A stretch of DNA of 8,260 bases from Nocardia sp. (GTDB lineage Bacteria > Actinomycetota > Actinomycetes > Mycobacteriales > Mycobacteriaceae), in assembly GCA_017354515.1 (NCBI GenBank), contig JAFMQT010000185.1, positions 1 to 8,260 of the forward strand. Direction: 5' to 3'. Below are positions 6,106 through 8,260 of the stretch, piece by piece. Both the position numbers and the translations under genes were made by a program. The notes beneath the pieces are model-generated. The model saw only the letters and a program-made list of their open reading frames with translations, was not told the DNA's origin and searched no databases. Position 1 is the stretch's first letter. Each line of letters opens with the position of its first letter.

Positions 6106-6422
6106 GACAGGCCTTCGACCGACTTCAATGCCGCCGCGTGGGCGGCGTCGGTCGCGCCGTAACCGGCCGCGGAACCGCCCGCGGCGGCGCTCATACTGCC
6201 CATCACCGCGGATAACTGTCCGATGCCCGCGACGTGACCGGCGTGTGCGGCGGCGTAGGCCGAGACGAAATCACCGCCGATCAACCCGAAGATCGGCCCC
6301 AGAAGAAGCGGATCGGCGGCCGCGGCTCCGGAGGCGGCGACTCCCATCTCGCCGGCCAGGCCCGCGGCCGTGGCACCGTACGCGGCGACGCCGTCGGTGT
6401 CGACCTTCATGTGTGTTGCCAT
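6102..6422 (-). CDS. EspC-family ESX (type VII) secretion-associated protein
   Basis: 106 residues from the ATG at 6422. The N-terminus MATHMKVDTDGVAAYGATAAGLAGEM and the Ala/Gly-rich helical hairpin, with a central LGPIFGLIGGDFVSAYAAAHAGHVAGIGQL segment, are typical of the T7SS EspC-like family (Pfam T7SS_ESX_EspC, about 100 residues). YGATD at residues 88-92 fits the YxxxD/E general type VII secretion signal, placed just after the second helix as expected. It is probably exported as a pair with the WxG-containing NlpC/P60 protein, whose gene starts within its stop codon (ATGA at 6105-6102). Start choice: in-frame ATGs lie at 6428, 6422 and 6410. GGGGG at 6433-6429 directly abuts the first but has a proper 6-nt spacing to the ATG at 6422, so I take 6422. 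Confidence 0.82.
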   Translation of the reverse strand: MATHMKVDTDGVAAYGATAAGLAGEMGVAASGAAAADPLLLGPIFGLIGGDFVSAYAAAHAGHVAGIGQLSAVMGSMSAAAGGSAAGYGATDAAHAAALKSVEGLS

Positions 6423-6428
6423 CAACAT

Positions 6429-6433
6429 CCCCC
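6429..6433 (-). promoter_or_regulatory. Ribosome binding site deciding the EspC-like start
   Basis: GGGGG on the - strand is followed by 6 nt and then the ATG at 6422. It touches the alternative ATG at 6428 with no spacing, which argues against that longer start. Confidence 0.5.
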
Positions 6434-6452
6434 ATCGTGCTGGTCTGGAGGC

Positions 6453-6458
6453 AGATTA
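6453..6458 (-). promoter_or_regulatory. Candidate -10 box of the ESX cassette promoter
   Basis: TAATCT on the - strand fits TANNNT. It would place the transcription start near 6446 and leave a leader of about 24 nt that contains the GGGGG ribosome binding site. No clear -35 element is seen. It lies in the 155-bp divergent gap shared with upp. Confidence 0.35.
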
Positions 6459-6501
6459 CGTCATTCGGGTAGTTGGACGCATGCCTCTGACGAACAGTTC
6501 C

Positions 6502-6519
6502 ATTTCCGAGCGTGGAAAT
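6502..6519. promoter_or_regulatory. Inverted repeat in the divergent promoter region
   Basis: ATTTCC (6502-6507) and GGAAAT (6514-6519) form a perfect 6-bp inverted repeat with a 6-nt spacer, placed between the upp and ESX cassette promoters. The 12-bp centre distance, a little over one helical turn, would suit a dimeric regulator, but arms this short can occur by chance. Confidence 0.25.
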
Positions 6520-6565
6520 CCAGCGAGGATTCCGATTCGAACCCGGCGGATACCTCGGCACACTC

Positions 6566-6571
6566 TATCGT
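6566..6571 (+). promoter_or_regulatory. Candidate -10 box of a leaderless promoter for upp
   Basis: TATCGT fits TANNNT and ends exactly 7 nt before the upp ATG at 6578, the same geometry as the box ahead of add. The 6 nt between box and ATG (TCCCTC) contain no Shine-Dalgarno. A -35 element is not evident. Confidence 0.55.
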
Positions 6572-6577
6572 TCCCTC

Positions 6578-7207
6578 ATGCGTACGCATATCGTGAACCA
6601 CCCACTTACGTCCGCCCTGCTCACGACCATGCGTGATAGCCGCACCCCGAACGCGGGCTTCCGGTCCGCCCTGGCCGACCTGACCGGAATCCTGGTCTAC
6701 GAGGCGCTGCGCGAGGCACCGACCACGACTTTCGAGATCCAGACGCCGGTTTCGCCCGCTCTGGGGTTGCGGCTGGCGCGGCCGCCGCTGCTGGTCCCGG
6801 TGCTGCGGGCGGGGCTGGGCATGGTGGACGCGGCCAGTGCGCTGATTCCCGAATCGCGGGTCGGGTTCGTCGGGGTGGCGCGCGACGAGCGCACCCACCG
6901 GCCGGTTCCGTATATGGAATCGCTGCCCGACGATCTGGCCGAAATTCCGGTATTCGTGCTGGATCCGATGCTGGCCACCGGCGGATCGATGGTGCACACC
7001 CTGGAACTGCTGGGCGCGCGCAGGGCCGCCGATATCACCGCGGTGTGCGTCGTCGCCGCACCCGAGGGCATCGCGAGGCTGGAGCGCTCCGGATTCCCGG
7101 TGCGCCTGGTGACCGCGGCCGTCGACACCGGTCTCAATGCCGACGCGTACATCGTGCCCGGCCTCGGTGACGCCGGGGACCGTCAGTTCGGGCCGCGGGT
7201 GGGGTGA
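6578..7207 (+). CDS. upp: Uracil phosphoribosyltransferase
   Basis: 209 residues, the usual length. It makes UMP from uracil and PRPP in the cytosol. Seen: the family N-terminus MRTHIVNHPLTSALLTTMRDSRTPNAGFR; the VPVLRAGLGMVDA segment; the PRPP-binding loop DPMLATGGSMVHTLELL (about residues 128-144); and the C-terminal uracil-binding region LNADAYIVPGLGDAGDRQFG. An open frame continues upstream to 6512, but the homologous N-terminus begins at MRTHIVNHP, and the promoter-like TATCGT sits at the right distance from this ATG, so 6578 is chosen. It takes up uracil released by DeoA and stands convergent to the mutase gene, with 4 nt between stops. Confidence 0.96.
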   Translation: MRTHIVNHPLTSALLTTMRDSRTPNAGFRSALADLTGILVYEALREAPTTTFEIQTPVSPALGLRLARPPLLVPVLRAGLGMVDAASALIPESRVGFVGVARDERTHRPVPYMESLPDDLAEIPVFVLDPMLATGGSMVHTLELLGARRAADITAVCVVAAPEGIARLERSGFPVRLVTAAVDTGLNADAYIVPGLGDAGDRQFGPRVG

Positions 7208-7211
7208 GCCG

Positions 7212-8260
7212 CTACAACCGTTCGCAGAACGCACGCAACGTCGAAAGTCGTTGGTCCGCTGTCTTTTTGGCGTAGTCCAAGGTCTCCGGGCCGGAGACCT
7301 GTTCGACGACTTCCAGATAGCATTTGACCTTCGGTTCGGTGCCCGAGGGGCGGATCACGATGCGCTGCGAGGCGCCCTCGAACACCAGGGCGTCGGTGCG
7401 CATCGGACCACGCACCGCCGACAGATCGGTACAGGTCACCGGCACGTCGCAGATCCGGTCCGGCGGTTCGGCGCGCAGGCGCGCGACGACGGCGGCGGCC
7501 GCGGTGGAGTCGGCCAGGCGTAGTGACACCTGATCGCCGGCGTGCAGGCCGAATTCGAGCGCGTACTCGTCCAGGACCGACAGCGGATCGCGGCCATCGA
7601 CGTCCAGCCGGGCGACCAGATCCGCGAATGCGACAGCGGCCGTGATGCCGTCCTTGTCACGGACCGCGACCGGATCCACGCAGTGCCCGATCGCCTCCTC
7701 GTAGGCGTAGACCAGACCCGAACCGGCACGGGCCAGCCATTTGAATCCGGTCAGAGTTTCGGCGTAGCGGACCCCGCGGGCGGCCGCCAGTGCGCGCAGC
7801 TGTCGGGAGGACACGATCGTGGTGGCGACCAGCGCGTCGGGCGGCGCGGTCCGCAACACGTAATCGGCCAGCAGCACACCGGTTTCGTCACCGCGCAGCA
7901 GCCGCGGGCCGTCGGAGCCCGGTACCGCCACCGCGCAGCGGTCGGCGTCGGGGTCGAGGGCGATGGCCAGATCCGCGCCGATCCGCTCGGCCAGCCGCAA
8001 CAGCAGATCCGCGGCGCCGGGCTCCTCCGGATTCGGGAAGGGTACGGTCGGAAAATCCGGGTCCGGGGTGAACTGCTCGTCCACGACGTGGACGTCCTCG
8101 AAGCCCGCCGCGTACAGCGCCTGGCGGGCGGTCTCGCCGCCGACGCCGTGCATCGGTGTCAGTGCGATACGTAAATGTTTGCGGCGCTCGGTAATTCGCT
8201 TATCGCGCGGCCCTCCGACGATGTCCGGGATCGCCGCCGCGCGGGCCAGATACCGCAGCA
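7212..8260 (-). CDS. pmmB: Phosphomannomutase/phosphoglucomutase/phosphopentomutase-family enzyme, C-terminal part (partial)
   Basis: The frame stays open to the right edge, so about 349 codons of a gene usually near 530-570 codons are present; the N-terminus with the phosphoserine loop is outside. An internal ATG at 8153 is not the start, because the upstream frame reads on as RKHLRIALTPMHGVGG, a conserved family block. Seen: the metal-binding loop DPDADR (around 7955-7938), the sugar-recognition loop YEEAIGHCVD and the phosphate-binding loop RPSGTEPKVKCYLEV near the C-terminus. These define the alpha-D-phosphohexomutase superfamily. The position beside upp and in the salvage cluster matches Rv3308 (pmmB) of M. 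tuberculosis. Given the neighbours, a phosphopentomutase role (ribose-1-P or deoxyribose-1-P to the 5-phosphate) is as plausible as a hexose mutase; sequence alone does not decide. The stop is TAG at 7214-7212. Confidence 0.92.
   Translation of the reverse strand, partial: LRYLARAAAIPDIVGGPRDKRITERRKHLRIALTPMHGVGGETARQALYAAGFEDVHVVDEQFTPDPDFPTVPFPNPEEPGAADLLLRLAERIGADLAIALDPDADRCAVAVPGSDGPRLLRGDETGVLLADYVLRTAPPDALVATTIVSSRQLRALAAARGVRYAETLTGFKWLARAGSGLVYAYEEAIGHCVDPVAVRDKDGITAAVAFADLVARLDVDGRDPLSVLDEYALEFGLHAGDQVSLRLADSTAAAAVVARLRAEPPDRICDVPVTCTDLSAVRGPMRTDALVFEGASQRIVIRPSGTEPKVKCYLEVVEQVSGPETLDYAKKTADQRLSTLRAFCERL
7281..7299 (+). terminator. Perfect 8-bp hairpin, possible U-poor terminator after upp
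   Basis: GGTCTCCG (7281-7288), loop GGC, CGGAGACC (7292-7299) form a perfect GC-rich stem-loop 74 nt past the upp stop, inside the 3' coding end of the convergent mutase gene. It lacks a following T-run, so it would be a non-canonical (I-shaped) terminator of the kind proposed for actinobacteria. It could equally be a chance palindrome in codons for SGPET. Confidence 0.3.

Noticed and set aside
5074..6162. A 362-codon open frame on the + strand opposite the NlpC/P60 gene
   Set aside because: The - strand has clear catalytic motifs; the + strand product is Arg/Gly/His-rich with no family features.
6512..6577. Upstream extension of upp from an ATG at 6512
   Set aside because: The extra 22 residues have no counterpart in Upp proteins and would overlap the likely promoter; the family N-terminus starts at 6578.
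8151..8153. ATG at 8153 as the start of the mutase gene
   Set aside because: The frame continues upstream to the window edge and encodes the conserved block RIALTP directly before MHGVGG, so this Met is internal.

Overview
This is a high-GC actinobacterial segment, most likely from Nocardia or a close relative. The evidence is the strong G/C third-position bias, the Corynebacteriales-type gene order, a type VII (ESX) secretion-associated gene set and leaderless-style promoters. The genus is an inference; no rRNA or other definitive marker lies in the window.

Both flanks hold nucleoside and nucleobase salvage genes. On the left, on the + strand, are the 3' end of cytidine deaminase (cdd), thymidine phosphorylase (deoA) and adenosine deaminase (add). 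On the right are uracil phosphoribosyltransferase (upp, + strand) and, converging on it, a phospho-sugar mutase (pmmB-like, - strand) that runs off the window. Together they deaminate cytidine and adenosine, cleave thymidine and deoxyuridine, and recycle uracil to UMP. The mutase isomerises the sugar phosphate, which would link released (deoxy)ribose-1-phosphate to central metabolism if it acts as a phosphopentomutase. From memory, order and relative orientation match the M. tuberculosis Rv3315c-Rv3308 region.

The middle (about 2764-6422) is all on the - strand and looks like the accessory part. Read from its promoter side it holds: an EspC-type ESX substrate with a YxxxD motif; a WxG-containing protein with a C-terminal NlpC/P60 peptidoglycan hydrolase domain; a small protein resembling the EspD core; a tandem array of a 75-bp palindromic repeat with an in-frame small ORF; a YbaB/EbfC (EspL-like) protein; and a homologue of the conserved actinobacterial Rv3311 protein with an acidic linker between two duplicated domains. 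The first three genes are joined by ATGA overlaps and the rest follow closely, so one transcription unit is plausible. I read it as a compact, unlinked ESX export cassette delivering a cell-wall hydrolase, placed where M. tuberculosis has sapM.

The most unusual DNA feature is the array at 4438-4620. It contains 65-bp units bounded by perfect 12-bp inverted repeats, can form strong hairpins, supplies the stop codon of the upstream gene, and stays open in frame up to an ATGA overlap with the downstream gene.
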